A stretch of DNA of 64,000 nucleotides, taken from assembly GCF_000330885.1 (NCBI RefSeq), contig NC_020059.1:3501-67500 (forward strand), read 5' to 3'. The DNA is from Rhizobium tropici CIAT 899 (GTDB lineage Bacteria > Pseudomonadota > Alphaproteobacteria > Rhizobiales > Rhizobiaceae). Below the pieces are notes generated by a model that saw nothing but the letters and a program-made list of their open reading frames with translations, had not been told where the DNA came from and ran no database searches. Shown here in pieces: positions 1-10,993 of this stretch. Position 1 is the stretch's first letter. Each line of letters begins with the position of its first letter. A program made the position numbers and the translations under genes.

Positions 1-566
1 CGGATGCGCTCGCGGTGCACGGCATCACCGATGAATCGCTGAAGGACAAGCCGCCCTTCGAAGAGGTCGCCGACAAGATCCTCAACTTCTTCGGCGATGC
101 CAAATGGATCGCGCATAACGCCACCTTCGACATGGGCTTCGTCAACGCCGAATTCGCAAGACTTGGCCGCCCGCCGATCCTGCCCGACATGGTGATCGAT
201 ACGCTGGCCATGGCTCGGCGGAAACATCCGATGGGTCCGAATTCGCTCGATGCTCTTTGCCGTCGATACGGCATCGACAACTCGCACCGCACGAAACACG
301 GCGCGTTGCTCGACTCCGAACTGCTGGCTGAAGTCTACATCGAGATGATCGGCGGCCGGCAGACGGCGCTCGGGCTTGGCAGTGTCACCGGTTCATCGGC
401 GCGTTCGCGCCAGAACGATGTCGCGGAGGAAATCGTCGTCGATATCTTCGCGCGGCCCGCTCCGTTGCCGAGCCGGCTGACCGAGGAGGAGCTTGCGGCT
501 CATGCGGCGCTGGTCGCCAAGCTCGGCACGAAGGGAATCTGGTCGAAATACCCTGCTTCCGAATAG
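1..566 (+). CDS. dnaQ: DNA polymerase III epsilon subunit (3'-5' exonuclease), 5' end missing
   Basis: This is the proofreading exonuclease of the replicative polymerase. The gene enters from the left edge; its frame starts at base 3 (residues DALAVHGIT), so the N-terminal Exo I motif lies outside the window. What remains is 187 residues. The Exo II region reads HNATFDMGF and the Exo III region has the conserved His-x4-Asp pattern in KHGALLDSELL. The apparent GTG start at 15 is only an internal valine. The last ~60 residues are the alphaproteobacterial tail that would carry polymerase binding. The gene converges on secB and shares its terminator. Confidence 0.95.
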   Translation, partial: DALAVHGITDESLKDKPPFEEVADKILNFFGDAKWIAHNATFDMGFVNAEFARLGRPPILPDMVIDTLAMARRKHPMGPNSLDALCRRYGIDNSHRTKHGALLDSELLAEVYIEMIGGRQTALGLGSVTGSSARSRQNDVAEEIVVDIFARPAPLPSRLTEEELAAHAALVAKLGTKGIWSKYPASE

Positions 567-589
567 GGCATTTTTTCAAGAATCAAAAG

Positions 590-620
590 AAAATGCCCGG
601 ACGTGCGATCCGGGCATTTT
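590..620. terminator. Bidirectional terminator between dnaQ and secB
   Basis: A perfect 11-bp inverted repeat (AAAATGCCCGG at 590-600 and CCGGGCATTTT at 610-620) with a 9-base loop sits between two convergent genes. The A/T ends give a U-run in both directions. Confidence 0.85.
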
Positions 621-647
621 CGTTTCCAGAACAGGAAAAATCGAGGC

Positions 648-1130
648 TCAGTTCGGAACGGCAGAAACCTGGGCGCGGGCCTGTTCTTCGGCCATGCGCT
701 GCGTGAACATCTGCGCGAAATCGATGGGGTCGATCATCAGCGGCGGGAAGCCGCCGTTGCGCGTGACGTCCGCGATGATCTGGCGTGCGAAGGGGAACAG
801 CAGGCGCGGGCATTCGATGAAGAGCAGCGGCAGCATGTGTTCCTGCGGGAAACCGGTGACACGGAAGACGCCGCCATAAACCAGCTCGGTGTGAAAGAGA
901 ACGCGCTCGCCATCCTTGGCTTCGGCGCTCAGCGTCAGCACGACGTCGAAATCGGAATCCGACAGCGGGTTGGCGTTGACATTCACATTGATATTGATGT
1001 CGGGAGAATTTTCCCGGGCCTGGAGCGAGCGCGGAGCACCCGGATTTTCGAAGGAAAGATCCTTGGTGTACTGAGCAAGGATGCTGAGGCTCGGGCTGGC
1101 AGCACCGTTGCCGTTGGTCTCGTTGGCCAT
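648..1130 (-). CDS. secB: Protein-export chaperone SecB
   Basis: Cytosolic tetrameric chaperone that keeps preproteins unfolded and passes them to SecA. The 160 residues match the family length. The core [20 protein letters not shown] and the stretch around [12 protein letters not shown], followed by [22 protein letters not shown] and [14 protein letters not shown], are the usual SecB strands and helix. The start ATG at 1130 precedes the typical MANETNG alphaproteobacterial N-terminus. It lies downstream of fxsA on the same strand, 95 bp away, and ends at the terminator shared with dnaQ. Confidence 0.97.
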   Translation of the reverse strand: MANETNGNGAASPSLSILAQYTKDLSFENPGAPRSLQARENSPDININVNVNANPLSDSDFDVVLTLSAEAKDGERVLFHTELVYGGVFRVTGFPQEHMLPLLFIECPRLLFPFARQIIADVTRNGGFPPLMIDPIDFAQMFTQRMAEEQARAQVSAVPN

Positions 1131-1225
1131 GGGGGTGTCCTCTCACGTCTCGATGGGTGTCGCCATCTAGCATTTAGAAAAGGGGCTTACAACCCTTATG
1201 GCTCCGGCACTCCGGAGGCCGTTCT

Positions 1226-1744
1226 CTAGTCTTCCAGCCGCTTTCGGTCCGACCAGGGCGAGTTGCGGTTCGGCTCTCGATGAAAATCGCCTTCATCGAG
1301 ATCGACGACGTTTCCGGGTTTGTTCGGTCGGCCCTGCGGTCCGGCACCCGGGCCTTGCCCTCGGCGGAACGCCCGCGAATTGCCGACGACGACGATGCGC
1401 TTGCGCAAGACCTGCCAGGCGAGATCGCGCACGGCCGGGATGAAGAGCAGCAGGCCGATGATATCAGAGATGAAGCCGGGCAGCATCAGGAAGAAGGCGG
1501 CAACGACGATCATGGCGCCATGCACCATCTCGCGGCCGGGATCGCCGCCATTGCGGCTTTCGGCCGAAATGCGCTGGAGAATGCCGATGCCCTGGATTCT
1601 CAAAAGAGCAGCACCGAGCAGCACGCTGAGGATGACAAGCCCCAGTGTCGCCCAGACGCCGATCATCTTTCCAACCACGATGAATCCGGCAATTTCAGCC
1701 AAAGGCATCAGAAAGACGAAGATAGGAAGAAGTGATAGGCGCAT
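1226..1744 (-). CDS. fxsA: FxsA family membrane protein
   Basis: Small inner-membrane protein of the FxsA family (in E. coli it affects phage T7 exclusion by F; its cellular job is unclear). At 172 residues it is slightly longer than the E. coli form. Hydrophobic segments are visible at about residues 5-24, 30-48 and 76-104, with the family hallmark LMPLAEIAGF in the first helix and LMLPGFISDIIGLLL in the last. The C-terminal ~50 residues are polar, Gly/Pro/Arg-rich and probably cytosolic. Divergent from timA with 146 bp between them; same strand as secB. Confidence 0.9.
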   Translation of the reverse strand: MRLSLLPIFVFLMPLAEIAGFIVVGKMIGVWATLGLVILSVLLGAALLRIQGIGILQRISAESRNGGDPGREMVHGAMIVVAAFFLMLPGFISDIIGLLLFIPAVRDLAWQVLRKRIVVVGNSRAFRRGQGPGAGPQGRPNKPGNVVDLDEGDFHREPNRNSPWSDRKRLED

Positions 1745-1890
1745 GTTACGGTGGTCCTAAGAGCGGGTTTCTTCGCGTAAGCGTTGGTTTCGCGCGTATA
1801 ATAAAGAAACCGGTCCGCTATTTGAATGATAGATCGATGCGGACTATATGGGGATTGATCTTTTAATTTTAACGGTGGTTCCGATACGAG

Positions 1891-2592
1891 ATGGGTGCAA
1901 ACGATTTTGTGACGATCTTTTTCCTGGTGGCAGCGGTGCTGATCTTCTTTCAGCTGCGCAGCGTTCTCGGCCGCCGCACGGGGAATGAGAAGCCGCCGCG
2001 CGATCTCTATGGTTCCGCAGATCCGGCCAATGGCCCAACGGCACCGGATGCCGGCAAGGTGGTGACCTTGCCGCGCCGTGACGGGACCGAAGAGGAAGAT
2101 CGTTTTGCTGCCATCGATGCCTTTACTCCGGCCGGCACGCCGCTCAATGATTCGCTGCGCGACGTAAGCAAGGCGGATCCTTCCTTCAATCCCAAGGAAT
2201 TCGTCAACGGTGCCCGCATGGCCTATGAGATGATCGTCATGGCCTTTGCCGAGGGCGATCGCAAGTCGCTGAAAGGCCTGCTGTCGCGCGAGGTCTACGA
2301 GGGCTTCGATGCCGCCATCGCCGAACGCGAAGCCAGGGGCGAAAAGGTGAAGTCCACCTTTGTCGGTATCGACAAGGCCGATATCGTCACCGCCGAGGTG
2401 AAGGGAACGGATGTCCTCATCACCATGCGCATCGTCAGCCAGATGATCTCGGCCACCTACGACAAGGCGGGTACTTTGATCGATGGCGATGCCGAAGCCG
2501 TGGCCGAGGTCAGCGACCTCTGGACGTTCGCCCGCGATACGCGCTCGCGCGATCCGAACTGGAAACTCGTGGCGACCGAATCGGAACAATGA
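1891..2592 (+). CDS. timA: Tim44/TimA family membrane-anchored protein
   Basis: 233-residue protein with one N-terminal transmembrane helix (about residues 5-24, VTIFFLVAAVLIFFQL), a low-complexity charged linker, and a C-terminal Tim44-like domain from about residue 95 to the end (FVNGARMAYEMIVMAFAEGD through WTFARDTRSRDPNWKLVA). Mitochondrial Tim44 tethers the Hsp70 import motor; the bacterial homologue is a putative inner-membrane adaptor of uncertain function. Its stop overlaps the mltA start (ATGA at 2589), so the two are translationally coupled. Assignment to the family is firm; the function is not. Confidence 0.88.
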   Translation: MGANDFVTIFFLVAAVLIFFQLRSVLGRRTGNEKPPRDLYGSADPANGPTAPDAGKVVTLPRRDGTEEEDRFAAIDAFTPAGTPLNDSLRDVSKADPSFNPKEFVNGARMAYEMIVMAFAEGDRKSLKGLLSREVYEGFDAAIAEREARGEKVKSTFVGIDKADIVTAEVKGTDVLITMRIVSQMISATYDKAGTLIDGDAEAVAEVSDLWTFARDTRSRDPNWKLVATESEQ

Positions 2593-3707
2593 CGAGCCTA
2601 TCGCAGGACTTCAGGCTGGAGCCGGCAACCTTCGCCGATCTCAAGGGCTGGGAGGAGGACGATCCTTCCAGCCTTTTTCGCGCGATGAAAGACTGTCGCA
2701 CCCATATCCACGATGTGAAGCCCTATCGCACGGGTGCGGTGGGACTGACGGCCGATGATCTCCTGACGCTCCTCGAAGCGGCGGAAGGTAAGGAGCCGCG
2801 CAATGCGGCCGAAGCCCGGGCTTTCTTTGAGGAGCGCTGTCAGCCCTTTTTCATTCGCCGCGATAGCGGCGCGGCCGGCTTCGTGACAGCCTTCTACGAG
2901 CCGGAAATCGAAGTCTCCGCCGAGCCGAACGAGATCTACCGCTATCCCTTTTATCGCCGCCCGGACGATCTCATCGATCTCGATGACAGCAATCGCCCTG
3001 CCGAGCTCGATCCGTCCTACGTGTTCGGCAGGCTTGAGGACGGTTCGATTTCCGCCTATCCCGACCGCGGCGAGATCGATCGCGGCTATCTCGAAGGCAG
3101 GGGCCTGGAGATCGCCTGGGCGAAATCCAAGGTCGATATCTTCTTCGTGCATGTGCAGGGTGCGGCGCGTCTGCGCTATCCCGATGGGCGTCTCGGCCGC
3201 ATTACCTATGCTGCCAAGGCCGGTCATCCCTTTTCGGCGGTCGGTCGCCTGCTCATCGACCGCGGCCTGCTGGATCGCGCGACGATCTCCATGCAGACGA
3301 TCCGCGACTGGCTCTATGCACACCCCGAGCAGGTCGATGAAGTCCTCTGGCACAATCGATCCTATATCTTCTTCCGCGAGGCCGATGTCAGCGACCCGGC
3401 TCTTGGGCCGATTGCAGCGGCAAAGGTGCCGCTGGTGGCCGGCCGTTCCCTTGCGGTCGACAGGCTCGTCCACACCTTCGGTTTTCCCTTCTTCATCCGT
3501 TCGGAAAGCCTGACGCACCTCGATGCAGGCAAGCCCTTCGCGCGGCTGATGCTGGCGCTCGATACGGGTTCGGCGATCGTCGGGCCGGCGCGTGGCGATA
3601 TCTTTACCGGCTCCGGCTACGATGCCGGCGAGCTTGCCGGTACCGTGCGCAATGACGCCGATTTTTATATACTCATCCCGAAGGCGGCGGCGCAGAGGTT
3701 CGGCTGA
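2589..3707 (+). CDS. mltA: Membrane-bound lytic murein transglycosylase A family protein
   Basis: Cleaves the MurNAc-GlcNAc bond of peptidoglycan to give 1,6-anhydroMurNAc. The 372 residues contain the MltA barrel (FVTAFYEPEIEVS onward) and the 3D domain with LALDTGSAIVGPARGDIF, where Asp337 in GDIF fits the catalytic Asp of E. coli MltA. Unlike the E. coli lipoprotein, the N-terminus (MTSLSQDFRLEPATFADL) shows neither a signal peptide nor a lipobox, and the start is fixed by a 4-bp overlap with timA. It overlaps the smr start by one base (TGATG at 3705). Confidence 0.92.
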   Translation: MTSLSQDFRLEPATFADLKGWEEDDPSSLFRAMKDCRTHIHDVKPYRTGAVGLTADDLLTLLEAAEGKEPRNAAEARAFFEERCQPFFIRRDSGAAGFVTAFYEPEIEVSAEPNEIYRYPFYRRPDDLIDLDDSNRPAELDPSYVFGRLEDGSISAYPDRGEIDRGYLEGRGLEIAWAKSKVDIFFVHVQGAARLRYPDGRLGRITYAAKAGHPFSAVGRLLIDRGLLDRATISMQTIRDWLYAHPEQVDEVLWHNRSYIFFREADVSDPALGPIAAAKVPLVAGRSLAVDRLVHTFGFPFFIRSESLTHLDAGKPFARLMLALDTGSAIVGPARGDIFTGSGYDAGELAGTVRNDADFYILIPKAAAQRFG

Positions 3708-4291
3708 TGGCCCCGGAACGGAAGGACAAGGAACGAAAGCTCAGCACGGAAGACCGTATCCTCTGGGGTAAGGTCGCCAAGAGCACACGCCCTATGCCAG
3801 GCCGGATAGCCGACATCGAGGCTTTCGAGGCGGCGCTGCAGGCGGAAGCCGAAAGCGAGGAACGCACCCGGGCTGCAAAGGCGGGACCGGCGCCCGCGTC
3901 GACAGAAGCGCCGGAAGCTCCCGCGCCTGTAAAGCAGCCCGCCGGCCGCCATCATCCGCTCGAACGCCCCGTCAAGCGCAAGATCGCCAGGGGGCATCTG
4001 GCACTTGAGGCCAGGATCGATCTTCACGGCCTCATCCAGAGCGAAGCCCATGGCATGCTTCTGGATTTCCTGCTGCGCGCCCATAGCCGCGGTCTTCGCC
4101 ATGTGCTCGTCATAACAGGCAAGGGCAGCTCCATGGGCAGCGAAGGAGCGCTGAAGCGTGCCGTACCGCTCTGGTTTTCCAAGCCCGAATTCCGCTTTCT
4201 GATCTCCTCTTACGAGACGGCGGCACAGCATCACGGCGGCGAAGGTGCGCTTTATATTCGCCTGTCGCGCCTGAAGGGGGAGAAGCTTTGA
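3707..4291 (+). CDS. Smr domain protein
   Basis: 194-residue protein ending in an Smr (small MutS-related) domain. The hallmarks are RIDLHGLIQSEA (about residues 104-115) and HVLVITGKGS (about 130-139), followed by the helix that packs against them. Smr domains can be DNA or RNA endonucleases. The first ~90 residues are charged and Ala/Pro-rich, probably disordered. No MutS part is present. The gene is wedged between mltA (1-base overlap) and the xre gene (overlap of the TGA with a TTG start), so it belongs to the timA-mltA-smr-xre run. Its target is not predictable from sequence. Confidence 0.88.
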   Translation: MAPERKDKERKLSTEDRILWGKVAKSTRPMPGRIADIEAFEAALQAEAESEERTRAAKAGPAPASTEAPEAPAPVKQPAGRHHPLERPVKRKIARGHLALEARIDLHGLIQSEAHGMLLDFLLRAHSRGLRHVLVITGKGSSMGSEGALKRAVPLWFSKPEFRFLISSYETAAQHHGGEGALYIRLSRLKGEKL

Positions 4292-4653
4292 CCCCTTTCG
4301 GCGAAGCGGTACGCAAGCTGCGGCTGCGCAAAGGTGTCTCGCAGAAGCAGATGGCGGCTGCACTGAACGTGACTCCGGCTTATTTATCCGCCTTAGAACA
4401 CGGAAAGCGCGGTCTGCCGACCTTCGACCTGCTGCAGCGCATTGCCGGCTATTTCAACATCATCTGGGATGAGGCCGAGGAATTGTTCCTGTTGGCGCGT
4501 TTTTCGGATCCGCGCGTTGTCGTCGATACATCCGGGCTTGCGCCGGAATATACGGCCTTTGTCAACCACTTGGCGGGCAAGATCCGCAGCCTTGACGCGG
4601 CCACGATCCGCGAACTTTCGAAGGTTCTGGAAAATGCCGGAAAAACCGGCTGA
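4288..4653 (+). CDS. XRE family helix-turn-helix regulator
   Basis: 121 residues with an N-terminal Cro/CI-type HTH at about residues 5-60 (GEAVRKLRLRKGVSQKQMAA, then NVTPAYLSALEHGKRG). It starts with TTG at 4288, overlapping the smr stop, which implies translational coupling and low expression. The C-terminal half has no recognised ligand domain and is probably for dimerisation. Its targets are unknown; it sits directly upstream of the gyrB promoter and RIME-type repeat, so a local role is possible but unproven. Confidence 0.9.
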   Translation: MTPFGEAVRKLRLRKGVSQKQMAAALNVTPAYLSALEHGKRGLPTFDLLQRIAGYFNIIWDEAEELFLLARFSDPRVVVDTSGLAPEYTAFVNHLAGKIRSLDAATIRELSKVLENAGKTG

Positions 4654-4700
4654 AAACCGCCTTAATCCCCTGTTTTATACCTGATTCCGGGGCCTTCCGT

Positions 4701-4729
4701 TTGGAACTTCAGGGTGAAACATCCTATAT
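4701..4729 (+). promoter_or_regulatory. Probable sigma-70 promoter for gyrB
   Basis: TTGGAA at 4701-4706 and CTATAT at 4724-4729 are separated by 17 bp, close to the rhizobial housekeeping pattern CTTGAC-N17-CTATAT. Transcription would start near 4736, placing the RIME-type element inside the gyrB leader. Confidence 0.5.
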
Positions 4730-4758
4730 ACAGGCTAGGAAAAACCGCTGATTCGTTA

Positions 4759-4870
4759 GAGTCGGATGATTTCAGGTCGAAACGACCTGAAATCTGAATC
4801 CGCTCTAAACTCAAAGAAGTAGAGCATGATGTCGTCCGAAAACCGCTCACACTTTTCGGCATCATGCTCT
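4759..4870 (+). repeat. RIME-type mosaic palindromic repeat, copy 1
   Basis: 112-bp intergenic element made of two palindromes: a short one (GATTTCAGGTC ... GACCTGAAATC, 4769-4794) and a longer one at the right end (AGAGCATGATG ... CATCATGCTCT, ending at 4870) enclosing CCGAAAACCGCT and CTTTTCGG. A second copy of the same length lies inverted at 35218-35329. The layout fits the Rhizobium-specific intergenic mosaic elements. It lies between the likely gyrB promoter and the gyrB start. Confidence 0.85.
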
Positions 4871-4892
4871 ACGGATCGGTAGCGTTCTCTAA

Positions 4893-7349
<2,457 letters not shown>

Positions 7350-7366
7350 TTGTTCGACGAAGACAC

Positions 7367-7400
7367 AAAAGGCCCGCCGGATAGTTTCGGCGGGCCTTTT
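7367..7400. terminator. Bidirectional terminator between gyrB and the nitroreductase gene
   Basis: A 13-bp perfect inverted repeat (AAAAGGCCCGCCG at 7367 and CGGCGGGCCTTTT ending at 7400) with an 8-base loop, followed by GCTTTTTT on the plus strand. It serves gyrB and the convergent nitroreductase gene. Confidence 0.9.
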
Positions 7401-7413
7401 GCTTTTTTATCGA

Positions 7414-8013
7414 TTACTTGGCGATGAAGGTGCCGTTGAAGGCCAGTCCCGAAAGCGGATTGCGCTGGCTCGGCACTTCGCGCTCGCGCAGCTTTTCCGG
7501 AAGTTGATTCTTGTCGCCGATCTTGCCGATCGCAACGGCCGCCTCGACGCGAAAGCCATCCGGAATGCCGAGAACCTCATACGCCTTTTCGACGTGGAAG
7601 CCCGTCATGCCATGAGCTTCATAGCCGGCTAAATGTGCCTGGATGGCCAGGAAGCCCCAGGCCGCGCCAGCATCGAAGGAGTGGCTGTAGCTGGGCTTCT
7701 GCTCGGCGGAGCCAAGCTCGCCGCTGTGCGTGCGGGAAATGACGAAAAGCAGCGCACCAGCGGATTTCACCCAGCCCTGATTGAAGTCGATCAGGACGCT
7801 CAAAAACCGGTCCCAATGTTCCGAGCCGCGCAGAGCATAGAGGAAACGCCAAGGCTGCAGGTTCGAGGCGGAGGGTGCCCAATGTGCCGCTTCCAGTATG
7901 GTCAGCAGGTCGGCTTCCGGCAGGGTCTCGTTGGAAAAGGCGCGCGGCGACCAGCGGTCGAGAAAGAGCTTGTCGATCGGATATTGGGATTCGCGGCTGT
8001 TGCTTGATGTCAT
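7414..8013 (-). CDS. Nitroreductase family oxidoreductase
   Basis: 199-residue FMN-dependent nitroreductase-fold protein. The N-terminal DRWSPRAFSNETLP and the following AAHWAPSASNLQPWRFLYA are the family's FMN phosphate and ring-binding region; the C-terminal AAVAIGKIGD matches the last strand. Such enzymes reduce nitro compounds, quinones or flavins with NAD(P)H; the substrate cannot be read from sequence. It follows the DUF2218 gene on the same strand with a 79-bp gap, so the two are probably co-transcribed, and it converges on gyrB. Confidence 0.9.
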   Translation of the reverse strand: MTSSNSRESQYPIDKLFLDRWSPRAFSNETLPEADLLTILEAAHWAPSASNLQPWRFLYALRGSEHWDRFLSVLIDFNQGWVKSAGALLFVISRTHSGELGSAEQKPSYSHSFDAGAAWGFLAIQAHLAGYEAHGMTGFHVEKAYEVLGIPDGFRVEAAVAIGKIGDKNQLPEKLREREVPSQRNPLSGLAFNGTFIAK

Positions 8014-8092
8014 GAGGGCTTCTTCCTTAGAGAGCGTCTGCCGCGGGCGATCGAAACTGGCCGTTGGCTGGTTATAAATAGTCGATGGAAAC

Positions 8093-8383
8093 TTAAACTC
8101 GGGCAGTCCAGCTCACGTCGAGCTCCTCGCGGAAGGCGAAGCGCTTGAGGTGGTCGACAACGACGTTCTGCATGCGCTCGAGGTCTTCGGGCTTCTCGAC
8201 CGTCAGCGTCATGACGAGGTTGCCGGGCTCGGCCGCCAGACCGAGGAAGTTTTCCGCGCTGAATGGCACCCTGCCGGCAGTCGCATCGAATTCCACGCTG
8301 AAGCGATGGCTCCAATGTTTGCAGAGCTGCTGGAGGTAGCGGCTGGCATGGTCGGTCCTGACGTTGGAAACGGATGTCGCCAT
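8093..8383 (-). CDS. DUF2218 domain protein
   Basis: Short cytosolic protein of 96 residues that fills one DUF2218 domain: an N-terminal helix (ASRYLQQLCKHWSHRF) then strands ending in DVSWTARV. The His-rich helix KHWSHRF is typical of the family, which often sits near metal or siderophore genes, but no biochemical role is established. It is upstream of, and probably in one transcript with, the nitroreductase gene. It is divergent from the glutathionyl-hydroquinone reductase gene, with 161 bp between them holding both promoters. Confidence 0.85.
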   Translation of the reverse strand: MATSVSNVRTDHASRYLQQLCKHWSHRFSVEFDATAGRVPFSAENFLGLAAEPGNLVMTLTVEKPEDLERMQNVVVDHLKRFAFREELDVSWTARV

Positions 8384-8544
8384 GAGATTTCTCCGATAAA
8401 GCTGATCGCAAACGCGTCATTTGATACATAGAGACATCCGCATTCGCCAGGTAGACAGTCTGTTTCAAGTTTGCGTTATTCCAGTGAAATTCTGTTCCGC
8501 TATGCTGAGCGCCGATAGGAACGCGTGCGAGCGGAGACAAAGCC

Positions 8545-9498
8545 TTGCTGGTAAATGGAAAATGGACTGAGGATTGGCAGCCGGTCCAGGCCAAGGATGA
8601 AAAAGGCGGTTTCGTTCGCCAGGTTTCGAGCTTCCGCAACTGGGTCACGCCCGATGGCCGTGCAGGACCGACGGGTGACGGCGGTTTCAAGGCGGAAGCC
8701 GGCCGCTATCATCTTTACGTCGCCCTGATCTGCCCCTGGGCTTCACGTACCCTGATTGGCCGCAAGCTGAAGGGTCTGGAAGACGCCATTTCCGTCTCCA
8801 TCGTCGAACCCGTGTTGTCCAAGCAGGGCTGGCGATTTGGCGACTATCCCGGTGCGACGAACGATCCGATCAACGGCGCTGCCTACATGCACGAGATTTA
8901 CACCAGGGCCGATCCTATCTTCACCGGACGCGCAACCGTGCCTGTTCTTTGGGACAAGCTGAAAGGCACGATCGTCAACAACGAATCCTCCGATATCCTG
9001 CGCATGCTGAATGACGGCTTCGGCGATCTTGCCCGCAATGACATCGATCTCTATCCGGCCGGCAAGCGGGATGAAATCGACAGTTTCAATACCCGGATCT
9101 ATCCCGCTCTCAACAATGGCGTCTATCGCACGGGCTTCGCCACGACGCAGATCGCCTATGAAGAAGCCTTCAGCGAGGTCTTCGATTGCCTCGATCAGGT
9201 CGAGACCGAGCTGGAGGGCAGGGACTTTCTTTTCGCCGATCATCCCACGGAAAGCGATATCAGGCTGTTCGTCACCCTCGTCCGCTTCGACGTCGCCTAT
9301 CACGGCCTGTTCAAATGCAATCTCCGCCGGCTGTCGGATTATGCCAATCTCCAGTCCTTCTGCCGCCGGATGTTCGATTGGCCCGGTGTTGCCGAAACCG
9401 TTGACTTCGATCATATCAAGCGCGGCTACTACTCGATTTCGACGCTCAATCCCACCGGCATCGTGCCGCTTGGGCCGGCGCTCGACGAGCTGTTCTGA
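8545..9498 (+). CDS. Glutathionyl-hydroquinone reductase (YqjG/ECM4-type glutathione transferase)
   Basis: Xi-class glutathione transferase that removes glutathione from glutathionyl-hydroquinones. 317 residues. The catalytic motif is CPWA in YHLYVALICPWASRTLIGRK, followed by the family segment GWRFGDYPGATNDPINGA and a helical C-terminal domain with ESDIRLFVTLVRFDVAYHGLFKCN. The TTG start at 8545 follows GGAGA at 8533-8537 and gives the expected MLVNGKWTEDW N-terminus. No ATG fits better. It stands alone, followed 76 bp later by the PLP decarboxylase gene. Confidence 0.92.
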   Translation: MLVNGKWTEDWQPVQAKDEKGGFVRQVSSFRNWVTPDGRAGPTGDGGFKAEAGRYHLYVALICPWASRTLIGRKLKGLEDAISVSIVEPVLSKQGWRFGDYPGATNDPINGAAYMHEIYTRADPIFTGRATVPVLWDKLKGTIVNNESSDILRMLNDGFGDLARNDIDLYPAGKRDEIDSFNTRIYPALNNGVYRTGFATTQIAYEEAFSEVFDCLDQVETELEGRDFLFADHPTESDIRLFVTLVRFDVAYHGLFKCNLRRLSDYANLQSFCRRMFDWPGVAETVDFDHIKRGYYSISTLNPTGIVPLGPALDELF

Positions 9499-9574
9499 TA
9501 CTCGACCGCCTTCAAAAACCGGTCTAAGGTCCGCCGCATTCGACAGAACAGGCGATGGATCAGGGAGGACCGTC

Positions 9575-10993
9575 ATGAACTGGAAGGAGTTCCGGCAGTG
9601 GTCGGAGAAGGCGGCCAATTGGGGCGCGGATTATCGTGCGTCGCTTCGCGACAGGCCGGTCCGGCCGAAGATGGCGCCGGGCGAGATTGCGGCTCATATC
9701 GCCGATTCTCCACCGGAAACGGGCGAAACCATGGAGGATATCTTCAAAGATTTTGAGGATATCCTGGTGCCCGGCATGACGCATTGGCAGCATCCGCGCT
9801 TTTTCGCCTATTTTCCTGCCAATGCCGCCCCCGTCTCGGTGGTTGCCGAATATCTGGTCAGCGCCATCGCCGCGCAATGTATGCTCTGGCAGACATCGCC
9901 CTCCGCGACCGAACTTGAAACGAAGGTCGTTGACTGGCTGCGCCAGGCGCTCGGCCTGCCTGAAACCTTCACCGGCGTCATCCAGGATTCCGCCTCGACC
10001 GCGACCCTTGCGGCTGTGCTGGTCATGCGCGAAAGAGCGCTGGACTGGCAGGGCAACAAAAGCGGGCTTGCGGCCAACAAGGCAGTGCGCATCTATTCGA
10101 CCGACCAGGTCCATACGTCCATCGATCGTGCCATCTGGATATCGGGCGTTGGCCAGGAAAATCTGGTGCGGATTCCCTCTGGCGGTCCCGACAAGGCCAT
10201 GGACCCGAAGGCGCTTGCCGAGGCGATCGAGCGTGATCGCGCTGCCGGTTTGCTGCCGGCCGGCGTCATCGCCTGCGTCGGTGGCACCAGCGTTGGCGCC
10301 TGCGATGATATCGCTGCCGTCGTTGAGGTCGCCCACGCGCATGGGCTCTATGTCCATGTCGATGCCGCCTGGGCGGGCTCGGCGATGATCTGCCCGGAAT
10401 TCCGCACTCTGTGGCAAGGCGTCGAACAGGCCGATTCCGTCGTCTTCAACCCGCATAAATGGCTCGGCGCGCAATTCGATTGCTCCGTCCAGTTCGTTCG
10501 TGAGCCGGAGACGCTGGTCCGCACGCTGGCGATCCAGCCTGAATATCTGCGCACGCACGGCCATGATGGCATCATCAATTACTCGGAATGGTCCGTGCCG
10601 CTTGGCCGCCGTTTCCGTGCGCTGAAACTCTGGTTTTTGTTGCGCTATCACGGCCTGGAAGGATTGCGGACGATGATCCGCAATCATGTCGCCTGGTCGC
10701 AGAATCTGGCGATGCGCCTAGCTGCAGAGCCGGATTTCGAAGTTGTCACCGAGCCGTTCCTGTCACTGTTCTCCTTCGATCATAAGGCGCCTGCGGGGGT
10801 CGATCAGGAACAGCATACGCAGCGACTGCTCAATGCCATCAACAATGACGGCCGCATCTATCTGACGCAGACCCGCGTCGGCGGCCGGCTGGTCATCCGC
10901 TTTCAGGCGGGTCAGTTCGAGGCGACGGCTGAGGACATCAATACGGCCTTTGACGCCATCGTCGAAATCGCCAGGTCATTATCCCCGAACTAG
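9575..10993 (+). CDS. PLP-dependent decarboxylase of the aromatic-L-amino-acid decarboxylase family
   Basis: 472-residue group II decarboxylase. The PLP Schiff-base lysine is in NPHKWLGAQFDCS, preceded by HVDAAWAGSAMICPE, whose Asp contacts the pyridine nitrogen; the N-terminal domain has TPHWQHPRFFAYFP-like sequence (MTHWQHPRFFAYFPANAAP), as in AADC, tyrosine and histidine decarboxylases. The start ATG at 9575 follows CAGGGAGG at 9561-9568. The reading frame is open much further upstream into the preceding gene, but that part has no coding features of its own. The substrate (Dopa, Tyr, Trp, Phe or Glu) is not decidable from motifs alone. Confidence 0.9.
   Translation: MNWKEFRQWSEKAANWGADYRASLRDRPVRPKMAPGEIAAHIADSPPETGETMEDIFKDFEDILVPGMTHWQHPRFFAYFPANAAPVSVVAEYLVSAIAAQCMLWQTSPSATELETKVVDWLRQALGLPETFTGVIQDSASTATLAAVLVMRERALDWQGNKSGLAANKAVRIYSTDQVHTSIDRAIWISGVGQENLVRIPSGGPDKAMDPKALAEAIERDRAAGLLPAGVIACVGGTSVGACDDIAAVVEVAHAHGLYVHVDAAWAGSAMICPEFRTLWQGVEQADSVVFNPHKWLGAQFDCSVQFVREPETLVRTLAIQPEYLRTHGHDGIINYSEWSVPLGRRFRALKLWFLLRYHGLEGLRTMIRNHVAWSQNLAMRLAAEPDFEVVTEPFLSLFSFDHKAPAGVDQEQHTQRLLNAINNDGRIYLTQTRVGGRLVIRFQAGQFEATAEDINTAFDAIVEIARSLSPN

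Noticed and set aside
1198..1220. GC stem GGCTCCGG / CCGGAGGCC after fxsA as a terminator
   Set aside because: The stem has a bulge and no T-run on either strand, so it is too weak to call.
9011..9574. Upstream extension of the PLP decarboxylase frame
   Set aside because: The frame is open through the preceding gene, but this part is Ser/Arg/Pro-rich shadow sequence. The true start is ATG 9575 after CAGGGAGG.
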